From contig JAHLWZ010000794.1 in NCBI GenBank assembly GCA_020536535.1, positions 1 through 64,000 of the forward strand: DNA of 64,000 nucleotides, given 5' to 3'. Positions 30,579-42,053 of the stretch are shown piece after piece. A program made the position numbers and the translations under genes. Each line of letters starts with the position of its first letter. The stretch's first letter is position 1. Origin of the DNA: Pelomyxa schiedti. Lineage: Eukaryota > Evosea > Pelobiontida > Pelomyxidae. The notes under the pieces are model-generated. The model saw only the letters and a program-made list of their open reading frames with translations. It was not told where the DNA came from and made no database searches.

Positions 30579-31985
30579 ATGTCATTATCAGCAGCGATTG
30601 CGGTGGTGTTGGGCACGTGGGTTACGCCAGCGATTATCGCTTCAGTTGTCGCTCTCATTTGCGGGTGGTGGTGTGCCGTTGATCTCTATCTCGGGCGCCG
30701 CGCGCTCGGTGTGCGTTGGGGCTACTGCCGGCAAAAACCGATAATGGGAGGAGGCGCCTCTCGAGGTGTGGGAGGAGGGGATAAAAACCAGCCGCGTTTC
30801 GCGTCGATGTATGCGGCGATGAGGGGGACCCCGCCATGCGCGACGAGAAAACCAATTGTGGGAATTTTGACCGCTCCACTGTGTGAAGAAAACCCGAGCA
30901 AAGGGTCGTTCTTCAGGGGTATGATATGAGAAAAAAGCCAAGCAAGGGCGATTCAGTAACATTACTCTATGCATTTTACTCAGAGACGTACGTTCAGTGG
31001 CTGGAGCAAGGAGGCTGCAGGGTTGCTGTCATTCCTTATGATGCCCCCTTTAAGGAACTGGAGCGCCTCTGGTCTGGGATTAACGGTTTGCTCTAAATTG
31101 CATCACGGCCTTCTTCTGAATCAATTGGTGTGGGTTTCAGGTGTTCTATTTACTGGAGGAGACCTGTCCTTGCTAGCGGACACTATCTACTTCAAAGCTG
31201 CCAAGTTCTTGTATGATTTGACTATGAAGGCTGCAGATCAAAGTAACCATTTCTTCATTCATTATCCCACTATCACTTGACCACAGGTGTTCAATGTCCA
31301 ATTTGGGGAACATGTATGGGCATGCAGCTGTTGAGCATTTTGGCTGCTGGAGATGACTCTGTTTTGGAGAGATATGGGTTCGATTCGCACGATGTTTGCA
31401 TGCCACTACACTTCACGGAAAACGCTGACAACAGTTTCTTATTTGGACAATCACCCCCTCACATCAAAGAAGCTTTTCGAACACAAAATGTAACTGCTAA
31501 CTTTCATCATGACGGAGTCACACCACAGGCGTACAACAGTGTGCTTGGCTACTTCACTGCACATTCACTTCTTACTTAATTCCAGCAAGCCAGAAACTCA
31601 GAGCAGTGTTCAACGTACTCTCCACGAATGTGGATATGAAGGGAAAAGAATTTGTCTCCACACTTGAAGGGAAGACAGCACCTTTGATTGCAGTCCAATG
31701 GCACCCGGAAAGGATCCAGGTTTTACTGTGCCCTCTCTGTGGTAAATTTAACAATAAACATTACTACAGTTTTCATGGGACCCCAAAGAACCTTGCCTTG
31801 TTCACACCTTTGAGGCAGTTGAATGCATGACCTACATTTCTCATCGTTTCGTGGAGCTAACCCGGCGTTGCCCTCACACATTCCCCACAGCCGAAGAGGA
31901 ACTCAAAGCCCTACGGTACAGACACACACCAATTCCAGGTCTCCATGGAACCTCCAAATACATTTTTCCACCATGGGAGAACTGA
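30579..31985 (+). CDS. gamma-glutamyl hydrolase (folate poly-gamma-glutamate hydrolase)
   Basis: Removes glutamates from polyglutamylated folates, usually in lysosomes or vacuoles. ATG at 30579-30581 begins MSLSAAIAVVLGTWV and a strong hydrophobic segment (PAIIASVVALICGWWCAVDL) that could be a signal anchor, not a plain signal peptide. A basic G-rich linker follows, then the class I glutamine-amidotransferase-like fold: KPIVGILTAPLCEE, TYVQWLEQGGCRVAVIPYDA, GVLFTGGDLSLL, the nucleophile Cys in WGTCMGMQLLSILAAG (about 31306-31351), HHDGVTPQAYN, and the catalytic His in VQWHPER (about 31690-31712). The end reads TYISHRFVELTRRCPHTFPT ... PPWEN, then TGA at 31983-31985. Introns are short. The catalytic pair and neighbouring motifs match the family well. 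Confidence 0.85.
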
Positions 31986-32207
31986 GAAAAACAATCCGAA
32001 TTCAATAAAAATCTTTGGTGCTTATTGTACATAAAACAAACGTAGTTAACTCTGGGGATTCAACAGGATTAAGGTCACCTGTTTGCTCCTACAACAACAA
32101 CAATCTTCTGCAAGTGTAATTAATTGATTGGGCATTCTTTTTTTATCTTTTGCGTTGGGCTTGGGTTTGTTTCTTTATTTTGTGTCATTTAAGGGTTTGA
32201 TTGAGTC

Positions 32208-33015
32208 TCAGAGGGAGTGGGTCTTGATGGTGAATTTACCTGTTGGGTGTATGTCAGTGTATGGAAAGATGCAGATATATGCCATACAAGTTGGGAGGGA
32301 TGTTGCATCAGCAGCAACGCTGCACATCACACCAAGGTTGGAGAGTGCACCCTTGATTACACCACAAAAGAAGGCAGTGTGCAGTGTAAGCATAGAAGTT
32401 CTAGTATTGGCAGAAGATGGGGAGCCTGGAGTAATGGCACTAGAAGTGGTTGGGGTGCTGGAAGGAAGGGTGCTGGTGGAGAGTGCTACAGGAGGTGTAG
32501 CCACAGGAGCGTCTGGCATAAAAGACATGTGCTTAAGTAGGGAAGAGTCCGTAATAACCCAGTGAGCCCCAGAGGGAGAGAACTCAGCTTCTTTCCTGTT
32601 GTGTTTGAGAAGGTGATATGTGAGCTACAACAGGAACCTGAAAGTAGCTGTCCAAAACTCTTTGGTTATAAATTTGAGTAATTCTGCATTATTGTGGAAG
32701 CGGGACTTTTCGCGCGTGATTCTTTGGCGTTTCAGCATTCAATTGCAAATGGATATAGATACCTCTCCACGATTTTTTCACCAACAGAGAATCCCATAGC
32801 GTCCAGTCTCTGAACAGGTGACCCAACTTCAGGGTGCGCTCCTGCTGTCCTTATAGCAAATTCTTGGTTACCCACACTTATTTACGGCCTCCCCAAACCC
32901 AGAACTCCACATATGACAGCACATCAATAAACCCTACGTACCTTACAGCATACGCCACCATTTCGGTGCACAAGTACTCAAACACGCTGCCGTTTCCCCA
33001 TTTCGCCGTAGCCAT
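32208..33015 (-). CDS. TRAPPC6: TRAPP complex subunit 6 (TRAPPC6/Trs33)
   Basis: Small subunit of the TRAPP tethering complex, which activates Rab1 at the Golgi. ATG at 33013-33015 gives MATAKWGNGSVFEYLCTEMV, matching the family's LFEFLHTEMV. The next exons read HPEVGSPVQRLDAMGFSVGE and KIVER (family: LExMGFxVGxxLxER), then FHNNAELLKFITKEFWTATF (family: LDxLKFxCKDLWxxxF), a P/S/T-rich insert near 32410-32520, and the C-terminal FFCGVIKGALSNLGVMCSVA (family: FxCGxxRGALxxLG) to the stop at 32208. Three or more short GT...AG introns. The insert before the last helix makes it longer than animal forms. It overlaps no neighbour and is transcribed toward the gamma-glutamyl hydrolase gene. Confidence 0.85.
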
Positions 33016-33201
33016 CACCCCCAAGATTTTTATTCTTTAATGAATGAGATCTCCCAGCTAGCTTACACTTGACACTCTAAAGTGTCTAGCCCTGACACCT
33101 CAGCAGGGGAATTACTTATGTAAACTCCCGAAAGCCTGTGTACGGGTTGTCCAGGCGAGATTCAGCAAATCGATTATCAACTTTAATTCAAGCTCGTAGA
33201 C

Positions 33202-35047
33202 ATGATGGCTTCACAAAGCGGTGCTCTTAAGACCATATACTTCTCTGGCGTACGTAGCTCCCGTGTTGTCGTTTTCATTGTGGCCCACTTTTCTCCTTAG
33301 GCGTGCGAAGTGGACCACATTGCTTTGGGTTATACCACGCAACAGGCATCCGGGAGTGACGTCGTTGTTGTTGGTGTTGTAGCGGGCTTGTTTGTTGGCG
33401 GGAGCGTGACTATCACCACACTGCGCAAGGCACAGGTTCCTCCTGCCAGTCGAAAAGCCAGCGGAAGTGCTTCGTCGCCAGCGGAAGAGAAACCGCTTCA
33501 AGTCACTGGAAAAGTAGTGTCTGTCACCAAGACCCCTCTACCTGCTCCAGAGGGTACAGCCTCTGAAACCACAACGGCCTCTGGCACTGCTGCGCCCGCA
33601 ACGACGGTGGATGTCGAGGACAACCGAGTTGCTGTTAATATGGGACAAGAAAGAGAGGATTTCTGTGTCATGGTCCTGTTGGATATTCCAGAAGGTACCA
33701 CCGTTGAGTGGACCGTGCTGGTTGTAGGAGCAATATTTAGCATGGGAAAACCTATGCCACGGCAAGAAGAGAATAGTATTGGTGGTACGTTCCACGAGTG
33801 TTAACTTCTGTCTATCTGACAAGAAAAGGTGGATGGGTTTACTCCTGGGTTTCTACCATTTGGTCGGTAAACAAACATTTCGCGATACAGGCAAGTCAAT
33901 TTTCAAATAGTTCACCGTTAATCTAAACTATGGTTACTGTAGGAATGGGGTCACTTTTTTAATCATCCAGTCCGCATTGTAACAACAAATCCTATTTTGC
34001 CAGATATCGTACTCCCCCTACTTGAGTTCCCCAACAGGTTTCCAGCGTTGTGTTACATTTGAAGTTCACTTGTTTTGAACCAAAAGAGTTGTAGCACTTG
34101 AAGCGCTTGGTTGGCTCTCTGAACTTGATGCCTTCCCGATGTATAATCAAGCTAATGCGTACCACTTCCTGCTTACCGGGTACGTTTTGCCAATCCCTTT
34201 TTTCCCCACACTTAGGGTGTGTTGTTAGGCGATCGCACATTTTTGGTCAACCAATCTCTTTAGTTCCCAGCACACCCACAGGTGTACCTCTTGTTATACA
34301 TGATTGCATCACATACTTGTTGAAAAAGTAAAAACCAATATATCCCAACCTCTGTACTAACTTTGAATATTAGTGCGTTGTGTGCTGAAGGAGTATTCCG
34401 GGTATCTGGTTCCACAATGGAAATCAATTCACTTCGGGACTCGTACAACGAAGGCATGGGATTTCTGCAAGAGGGCTATTCTAATCGCTTCCAGGGAGAA
34501 AAGTAGACTTCGAAGATACTGACCCTTTTTCTGTGGCATCTTTACTCAAGTACCGTTCACTGAATCTGTTCATCATGAAATAATTACGGAAACAGGCTTT
34601 TAACACCCCAATCCAACCAGGAAATTTTTTTATGAACTGCCAGACCCTCTCCTACCCACAACACTTTGTGAGGACATGGCAAGAGCTTCCAGTAAGTGAA
34701 TGCCTGCTCCATTTTTCGCTAATGCGGCCAAGATATTGAAACCTGTGTTGAATTACTGAACTCGCTTCCAAACCCGCACAAGTTGTTATCTAACTTGCCC
34801 ATGTTACTCTAACATCCTACCCAGGGCTTGTTTCGTTGAGCTATTAGAACTAGTCGAACAGATTTTGCAGAACGCCAAACAAAACAAGATGGATTCCAGT
34901 GCCCTTGCTGTTTGCCTTGCGCCGGCCATTGCACCAGAACGGCCTGCACCCACCACCGATTTCACCCACATGCCCAACATCATACTGGGACTGCGTTATG
35001 TCTTTGAGAACGTCCGCACCATCAGTTCTAGTATCACCTTCAACTAA
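33202..35047 (+). CDS. RhoGAP domain protein
   Basis: Stimulates GTP hydrolysis by Rho/Rac GTPases. The 3' half is a RhoGAP domain: FGQPISLVPSTPTGVPLVIH, then after an intron ALCAEGVFRVSGSTMEINSL (family: GIFRvSGs, with the arginine finger Arg in FRVSG), DPFSVASLLK, FYELPDPLLPTTLCEDMA, and ILQNAKQNKMDSSALAVCLA, followed by the stop at 35045-35047. The 5' part starts at ATG 33202 (MMASQSGALKTIYFSG); an intron and a long exon follow with VVVVGVVAGLFVGGSVTI and an A/S/T/P-rich stretch to about 33690. I do not recognise this N-terminal part, and it may be a separate gene joined by error, since 33800-34090 is poor in clear exons. Confidence 0.65.
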
Positions 35048-35123
35048 ACAACATACCGAAAGAGGAAGGAAGAGATCAAAAAAAAACAAACTTCGTGTTG
35101 TTTACAGCCTTTCTTTTGGCCCT

Positions 35124-37151
35124 TCAAGACTTCTTCTTCGCAGGCACCCACGTGCAACCGCTTGGGGGACTGGTCATGGTTGTTTCAAAGGTGGTAAGTT
35201 GCTCCATGAACCCATAATTGGGGCTGACACATGGCCTTGCAGTTTGCACCATAGCGAGTGCTTCAGCCATTGGAAGGTTCAGCTTTTTCATGAGAAAGGA
35301 TATTACAACTGTGGCAGAGCGAGAAGCACCAACGGCACTGAAATGCACATTTCATTAGTGTTATGGGTATTCGGTTTTGGATTAGTTTCAAACTAAAAGC
35401 AGTAATCTGCAGATATTCGGGAGAACACACCAGTGAACCAGGACCGAAGAACCTTGAGAGAGTCCTTCATCAATAAACTGATGGCAACTGGAGAACTTGG
35501 AAAGTAGGTCAGTTTCCGGTTCATCATCAGCTTCGATTACGAGGTATTTGCACAACTTATGCCAAGTTAGAGCTAATAGAATAGGGATGGACAACATGTG
35601 GATACCAGGAATGATTGTAGTTTCTCGCAACAACTGACACGATATGAGTGACATTGTTTTCCTTGATAAAGGGAGATGAAAAGTGAAATTGCAGAAAACA
35701 CACCACAAGGAAATTCCTGTTTTTTGCTGCAGCAATACTACCTAACCACAAATGAGGAATGATTTGGTCTGCAGGGCACTTGGTTTTCAGGATGCAGTTT
35801 GGTGGTAATGCAGATGCTACCTTAATTTGAGTCACAACAAACAATTACCCAACCCAGCCAACCTTATTTCCTGTGAGTTTAATTTCACAACTCATTTTTG
35901 AGAGCTCCAAGGGAGTAGCAGTAAGGTCGTTATAACTAGAGGGATCGTAAGTGCAAATCCAGATAATGAAAAGTACCTGAGGTCAAGGTGTTGCAGTCTC
36001 GTAAGATTTGAAATGGATGGCGGTATCTCGGAAATGTAATTTCCCACCATAGACAGGTAAGACAAGGATGTGAGATGCAACACAGTCAATGGAATTGTGG
36101 TGAACCCATTTCCACTAGGGGAAAAAATCAAAAGGATGGCAGAACGTGTTGTGAACGATACTCCAAATGCAGGTATTCAAGAGTTGAGAAGACTTGCAGG
36201 GGACAAAGTGTAGTTAACCGGTTGTGGGAGAGATTTAGTCTGAATTTTATAAGCCAAAGTTTGATAAAGTGTACTCACGTGCAAAGAGACAGGTCCGCGG
36301 CACTTTCCGGGACTTGAACTGAAGTTATTTCGTTCTCCTCTAAATTGATTACAGTGAGCATAGGCAGAGCTGTGACGAAGCTAGGAAGTTGGTTCACTTT
36401 GTTGTGGTGCATTACCACAATTGCAAGCCTCGCCAAGTTCCCTATATTATGTGAGCTCACAAAGCCTGGTCCATAATATATTAACCAAATGATGAAGGAA
36501 ACGCAGTGATGGAATTTTCACTGAAATCGAGATACTCCAAAGTAATAAGGTCACCTTGACAGGTCTCAGCATTTAATATTAGGACAATCTACCAATGGAT
36601 TCTGGAAGGCCTTTGAGCAAGTTGCTGCTTATCATCAACTTCTTTAGTTGCATCATACGACCTGAATGTAATCGTGACTATCCAGTCCAAAGACTACTTC
36701 TTGAAAAAACCTATCTCCTCCGGCAGGTGCAACAGGTTATTATAACTCATATCCAAATTCTCCAAGCAAGGGAGAGCCAACAAAGCTTCAGGGAACGCAG
36801 TGAAATTGTTATGATCAAGAGTCAGCTCCCTCAAGTGACATAAATCCTAAGCACGGAATTGAACACAGTTCAGCAGCGCGAGAGTGCAATTATGTGTAAA
36901 TAACATCATTGGACGAGGGGAGCTCAAGAGAGTACGCGAAATTCCCCCGGCAATGCAGCCAAGAGGTTGTGACCGAGGTTGACCGAGGCAGCCCGGGACA
37001 TCGCGGCCACCTCGGCGCCGCCAAGTTGGGTTGTGTTGCCGTTGCGTCGGTCGAGCGACAACGACGGGTCGGTGGGAGGCACGGCAGTGTTGCGCGTCTC
37101 CCCTTCATCTGGAGCCGCTGAACGAAGCATCAGGCCCCAATAGAAGTCCAT
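35124..37151 (-). CDS. leucine-rich repeat protein with C-terminal dual-specificity phosphatase (MPL-like)
   Basis: Probably a MAP-kinase-phosphatase-like regulator. ATG at 37149-37151 begins MDFYWGLMLRSAAPDEGETR. Leucine-rich repeats follow over about 36990-35930 (NLGHNLLAALPGEF, LAIVVMHHNKVNQLPSFVTA, LTVINLEENEITSVQVPES, LTSLSYLSMVGNYISEIPPS). The phosphatase domain has QIIPHLWLGSIAAA (about 35750-35790), NVTHIVSVVARNYN, EADDEPETDLLSKFSSCHQF, and the catalytic Cx5R loop HCAVGASRS, whose Cys codon is split by an intron (about 35325-35445). It ends SATVVISFLMKKLNLPMAEA ... RPCVSPNYGFMEQL and the stop at 35124. LRR plus DSP is the architecture of Dictyostelium MPL proteins and Entamoeba LRR-phosphatases. 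It lies tail to tail with the RhoGAP gene, with 76 bases between stops. Confidence 0.8.
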
Positions 37152-37709
37152 TATCGATCTTGAGATCTAGAGGTTTTCGAGGAAGAGGAAACTGCGAAAG
37201 TAGTCCCACAATGAAGAGTGATGGGGTTTTGTGCCCTCTCCTGGCGACAGCAGTGCCTGGACCCTTTTGAGGGTTCTGAGACCAACATCACAAGATGTGT
37301 GGGGTTGGCCTGGGAACCCACAACAAAAATGGCGTATTCTTTCAACTGTTGTCAATCTTGGCACTCAGAGATTAGGATGGTCAGAGAGCTGCTCCCTTTT
37401 TGTAGGTCATTATGAGGGTGTAGCTTCACTCAGCACTAACAAGTGACTTCTTTTTCGCCAGACCCCTACTACCACCCTAGGATATCCGGTATCTACTGGA
37501 AAGTACTATTCCGGGGTGCCGCTAGTCACAGACTGCAGTTTTTACCTCATCTTCTGGTGTATCTCGTATCTACGAAGGAATACCTTCCTAGCATGGTGAT
37601 ATTCAAAAATGTCAAAAACCGACACTCCGGTCTTTTCATCGTCCTCCTTTTGAAAAACATAAAAACAAACGAGCAGCAGGACCACGCGGTAGACACACAT
37701 AGGTGATTG
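37152..37709. other. intergenic region between divergent genes
   Basis: About 560 bases upstream of both the LRR-phosphatase (minus) and the expansin-like gene (plus). No protein family or RNA gene was recognised. It presumably holds two promoters and could also hide untranslated exons. Confidence 0.5.
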
Positions 37710-38664
37710 ATGGGAGTTGTGATTGCGTTGTTGGCCACGGTGGCGCTTGGGATTGTGGGAGGGGTGGAGTACAGCGGGTACGCCACGTACTACGACGCGA
37801 CCGGTGGGGGTGCTTGTTCATTTGATGAGTCCGACGCCTCCCCCCTTCTCGTTTGTGCCATCAATTCGGCCCAGTACGGCGTCGCAACGGTTCGTATTTT
37901 GGTTGTTTATTCTTTTTTTTTTGGGTGGGGTTTCGGGTTTTCTCTTTTGAAGTAGATATTGTTGTTGGATTTTGAGCTGGGGTTTATCTGCCCGCTTACT
38001 TTGCTGAATTTTTATGACTGGGTTTGATTTTTATTGTTTTGCAGTACTGTGGGAGCTGCTTGGATATTGTTGGACCAAGTGGCGAAGTCAATGTTACAAT
38101 GGTGGATGAGTGCCCTGGGTGCTCAACAAACAGTTTGGATTTAAGTCCTGATGCATTCAAGATAATAGCTGGTTCCTTAACTGTCGGGAAAGTCAAGATT
38201 ACTTGGAATGAGGTTGGTACTCACTGATTCCTACTATCACTGAATTCCTTAAAGGTACCCTGCCAAGTGAGTGGTATGATGAAATATAGTGTAATGGATG
38301 GGGCCAATACCTGGTGGTTGGCAATACAGCCAAGGAACTATCCAATCAACGTAGAAAAAGTATGGAATCCCAGCAACTTTTTTCTCAAGTGGAAAAAAAG
38401 GTTTGGTTCCAGTCTTCTGGCTCTACAACATGGACCAGTCTAACTCGTCAGGATTATAATTACTGGGTAGCAACAGTTTCTGCTGGTGTAAAAATTCCTG
38501 TATCCTTAAAATTAGAATCTGTCAATGGAGAAACAGTGATTGATAAGGATGTTTTATCAAGTAAGCAGCTTGTAAGGGAAAAAAACCTCACCATTCCACC
38601 AGAAACCATTGAGAAACTTGCTGGTACTGTTGTCCAAGGCACAGTGCAGTTCACTGACTATTGA
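37710..38664 (+). CDS. expansin-like secreted protein
   Basis: Expansin-family proteins loosen polysaccharide walls or matrices without hydrolysis. ATG at 37710-37712 begins MGVVIALLATVALGIVGG, a clear signal peptide. The double-psi beta-barrel domain follows: VEYSGYATYYDATGGGACSF, an intron (about 37891-38044), then YCGSCLDIVGPSGEVNVTMV and DECPGCSTNSLDLSPDAFKI. DECPGC...LDLS matches the family, including the conserved Asp of the active-site-like groove. A C-terminal beta domain (NYWVATVSAGVKIPVSLKLE, about 38458-38520) resembles the second, binding domain of expansins, ending at TGA 38662-38664. Dictyostelids and some bacteria and fungi have such expansin-like proteins. Six Cys are visible in the barrel. 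The exon join near 38215-38290 is not certain. Confidence 0.8.
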
Positions 38665-38746
38665 GCAAATAAGCCTTGTTTAGGCATCCTTTGTCTTCAT
38701 TTTTGTCTCATCAATCTTTGATGGTTTCTTATAAAACTGGCTTAAA

Positions 38747-39783
38747 ATGTCCGGCAGCAGGGTCCTTGTGATAAAGGCAGGCGGCACATTGCCACAGTTG
38801 CTACAGAAATTGCCTGGTGACTTCGAGGTAATTGTGGGATTGCCCAGTTCGTCCCACCTCAAGTACAACCCATAATCATGAGGGCAGGGATGGGCGGCGT
38901 CGTTTGCGGGGTTGCGCGAGTCACAGTACTTTGTTTTGGACGCCACTGAGCCTGACGTGGTTATGCCCGATCCTGATTCTTACACATTTTGTGGCATTAT
39001 TATGACTGGTAAGTCATTATGGGTTGATATGGGGTCTTTTTTCTTTTATGATTTTGTTTGCACACAATATATATTTCTGCTATGCACAGTGTCACATTAT
39101 TCAAGGTTCTCATGATATCCTAAAGGGAAAATCATTTTCACAATGTGTTGTATTTCTTTAACTGATATGATATATGGTCACTGACCACCTCCCATGGAGT
39201 GAGAAATTAGCAAAATGGATCGCAAAGGCTGTGGATTGCAGAAAATTCTTTCTAGGACTTTGCTATGGGCACCAGCTACTTGCGTATGCATTTCCATTAC
39301 ATTTTTCAACTTGTTCCCTGGAAATTCCAACAAAACTAAAGGTATGCTACTGGAGGTGAAGTGGGATACAATCCACGTGGTCTGGAGTTCGGAACGGTTC
39401 CAGTATCACTCACGGCCCAGGCAATTGATGACCCTCTGTTTTCCTGCCTCTCTCCCCATTTCACCTCTCCCAGCTCTGCCAGTATACTTGCACACATGTC
39501 ACATTCACAAACTGTTCTCCGCATTCCGGCGAGTGCCCAACTACTTGCCACAAGCCCTAGGGACTCCAATGCAGCATTTTGCGTGGGTGGATGTGCCTGG
39601 GGAGTGCAGTTCCACCCTGAATTTTCCGAAGAGGCTGTGAGGGGATACACTGAGCATTTTTCAGCTAGGCTGCAAGCTCAGGGTGATGACCCTTCTTTGC
39701 TACTGCAAGGCTGCTGCGAGACACCAGCAGGCCCCGCCTTATTACATCGTTTTGTCCAGTTGTGCTTCCACAAGTGCACATAA
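38747..39783 (+). CDS. class I glutamine amidotransferase-like protein (GMP-synthase-type GATase)
   Basis: Small stand-alone GATase domain. ATG at 38747-38749 begins MSGSRVLVIKAGGTLPQLLQ. After an intron, WAASFAGLRESQYFVLDATE and SYTFCGIIMTG form the first half, then DHLPWSEKLAKWIAKAVDCR and the nucleophile elbow FLGLCYGHQLLAYAF with Cys at about 39260. The long last exon has GLEFGTVPVSL, AHMSHSQTVLRIPASAQLLA and the catalytic His-x-Glu motif WGVQFHPEFSEEAVRGY (about 39600-39650), ending at TAA 39781-39783. Cys, His and Glu are all present, so it is likely active as a glutaminase or a related hydrolase. No synthetase domain follows, so the acceptor substrate is unknown. Its start lies 83 bases after the expansin-like gene's stop on the same strand. 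Confidence 0.8.
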
Positions 39784-39916
39784 ACATAAAACATGGTGCC
39801 TTTGTTTTGAAGGAAGCTTCCTTAATTCTTTATTACTTGTTGGCATTCCCTAAAAGCATTTCCGAGAAACAATTCTGGGGCCAGCATCGTCATACTCCTA
39901 TTTTCCATTTAATTCA

Positions 39917-41604
39917 TCATGGTTCCGGGAGTAGGGAGTGGCATACAGCTGGGAAAATCATCATGGGAAAGAAAGTACCAAGTGAACCTAGTATGGAGCC
40001 ACCAATCCAAGTGTCCAACTGTTTGTGGTCAAAAGCAAGTACGGTTGAAGAAGCGGAACCGTTGGTGTTCTAGACAGTCTAACGGTTACTCGTGCTGGCA
40101 GTTTGGTCTTCAATGAATGCATTTGTTCCGCAAAACCTGGGAGTAGAGAATTCCCCCCGGAGACAGCTTTTTACAAGTCAGTCAATTCCATGGGAAGAGG
40201 GAGCAAACAAATTCGAATTTGACTCCTGCTGGAATAGTTCTCCTCCTTATTGGAGATCAGTCAGAAAGTGGATGGCGGGAGCAAACAACATTTTTGATGC
40301 ATTTTTTAATGGCAGTAAGATATCCCTCTTGTTCATCGAAGAGCAAGCTGGTGCACTTCTGGAATTCATCTCCAATTTTTATAACCCTCCCATCAGGAAG
40401 GGTGTGAGTGAGAGTGAGTGGCTCTAACAAGTAAGTTATTCGATGTATATTTGCTTTGATTGCCACCTTTCGCAGCTCCCACTGAAGCATACATTTCTTT
40501 CAGCTCCTTTACCTTTTCTTTTTCTGATACAGTTTGCAAAGAAAGTCCCTGACTCTCTGCAATAAGATTTGCCAGTTTGTCAGTGACAAAGTTCCCCCCA
40601 TATGGATGATTCTGTAGTGTTGTGGGGTTGGCAGAGCCTTCATATTTCAGATGTTCGAGGAGCTGGAGGGATTAAACCTTCATAGACTGAAGTCATAATG
40701 GTTGAGTCTGCAGATGAGTCCACCATGATAGCACTAGTGAGACCCGAGGAATAGACTTGCAATATCTGCTGCCGAGCCACGTAAAAAGCATCAACACTGA
40801 ATTAATACGTTAACAATAGAGTAATAACAAGAAAAAAAAACATACCCAAATACTTCAAAGGCTTGTTGTGTCAGTGTTTCCATCACCTTAGTAGGGGCAA
40901 TCACTGGCACAGAGGCCAACAGTCCTTGTTTCTCCATTGAGCATTGTAATTTTGCACAGCACAAGTGCGCCAAGAGCTGTGGGTGATAAGCAGGCTGATG
41001 TATAGTACATGGTACACCTTTTCCATTGTTTCCGGGCTTTCAGGAAGTCTTCCAGCAAGGGGACACCTGGACTGGTTAATAAGAGCCTCATTTCCGTCCA
41101 AATTGGAGCCCCAATAGCCTCTGCATGGAGCCGGAGGAGAGTCCATGACCCTTGTACGCATGATTACTCTGGCTGTATCTTCCCCAGCCGCTCCAAATTT
41201 CGTTGTTTCTGTGCCAGTATCCAAAACGAAGCACTCCCATTCCATCGGATGATAGCAGTCATTTTCCAGCAGATCAGCAACTTGGCGAATAACCTCTGGA
41301 GGCAATGCCGATACACCAGAAGATGCTCCAAGCCTTGCATGTAGTCCTTCCACCAAAGACAATGCTGCCCTCCTTCCTGGGATTACAGCCACCCATGCAA
41401 CAGGCAAAAAAAAAAAAAAAAAAAAAATTCAGACTCGTATCACCATTTCGAGATACTAATATACCTCGAGGTTGGAAGCTTACCAAATGGAACAGCAAAG
41501 GGGGAAACCATTCCCGTTTTATTTCGTTGGTAACTCTTGCCACCACCAGACCACTCCCCGCAAACACTCTTCCATGTCTTGCTGTTGCCACTTTTCTTTG
41601 ACAT
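39917..41604 (-). CDS. actin-like protein with an N-terminal extension
   Basis: Actin-fold ATPase of unknown subtype. Start taken at ATG 41602-41604 (MSKKSGNSKTWKSVCGEWSG). The extension (to about 41240) contains AALSLVEGLHARLGASSGVS and ALPPEVIRQVADLLENDCYH and is not part of normal actin. The actin fold begins ECFVLDTGTETTKFGAAGED (phosphate loop 1, about 41165-41225). Next come VPVIAPTKVMETLTQQAFEV, then VDAFYVARQQILQVYSSGLT and SAIMVDSSADSTIMTSVYEG (phosphate loop 2 region), LPDGRVIKIGDEF (about 40350-40400), and the C-terminal TWIGGSILGSLGTF near 39990-40020 (actin: WIGGSILASLSTF). An intron inside the extension contains a 23-base A/T run. The divergence is large: the loops are DTGTE and DSSAD, so nucleotide handling may differ. 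It is neither ordinary actin nor clearly Arp2 or Arp3. Confidence 0.65.
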
Positions 41605-42053
41605 TGCGTAAGTGGTTGCACAGCACCCTATCAACGGCCAAACTGTTGTTTTGATTTCGCGGATCGGGCCGAGTTAGGCGAAGGGGTTTTGATATCTGTC
41701 GAGATCCTTATCAGTGCTTTTTCCCATACCACAAATGTGATCTTCCAGATGTCAATATTGGACGTTTCAGTCAAAAAACGGCATAATGAATGAAAAATAA
41801 AAACAACCAACAAAAAACAAGTTTATCCACTGGGCGCACCCAGTGCATTTCGTTTGATTTTGATGATAGTTTTCGTTTTTTGTTTGTGTGGCTGGTTTTT
41901 GACTGAAACGTCCAATAGAACCTGCATTAAAAAAAAAATATAAAACAAAACAACAGCACAACCGCAGCTGTTTGTTGTTTGGTTCAAACCAAACACTAGA
42001 GAATATTTAACAACTACACAAACCAACCCCCACACTCCCAAAACCAACAAAAC
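41605..42053. other. intergenic region with a 22-base inverted repeat
   Basis: About 450 bases between divergent genes. Arms 41756-41777 and 41896-41917 are perfect 22-base reverse complements; a 7-bp stem (41828-41845) sits between them. No gene was recognised. Both promoters should lie here. Confidence 0.6.

Noticed and set aside
38680-38946. Minus-strand frame with several Cys between the expansin-like and amidotransferase genes
   Set aside because: The plus strand gives the start of the amidotransferase here with a good donor and acceptor; the minus frame has no homology I recognise.
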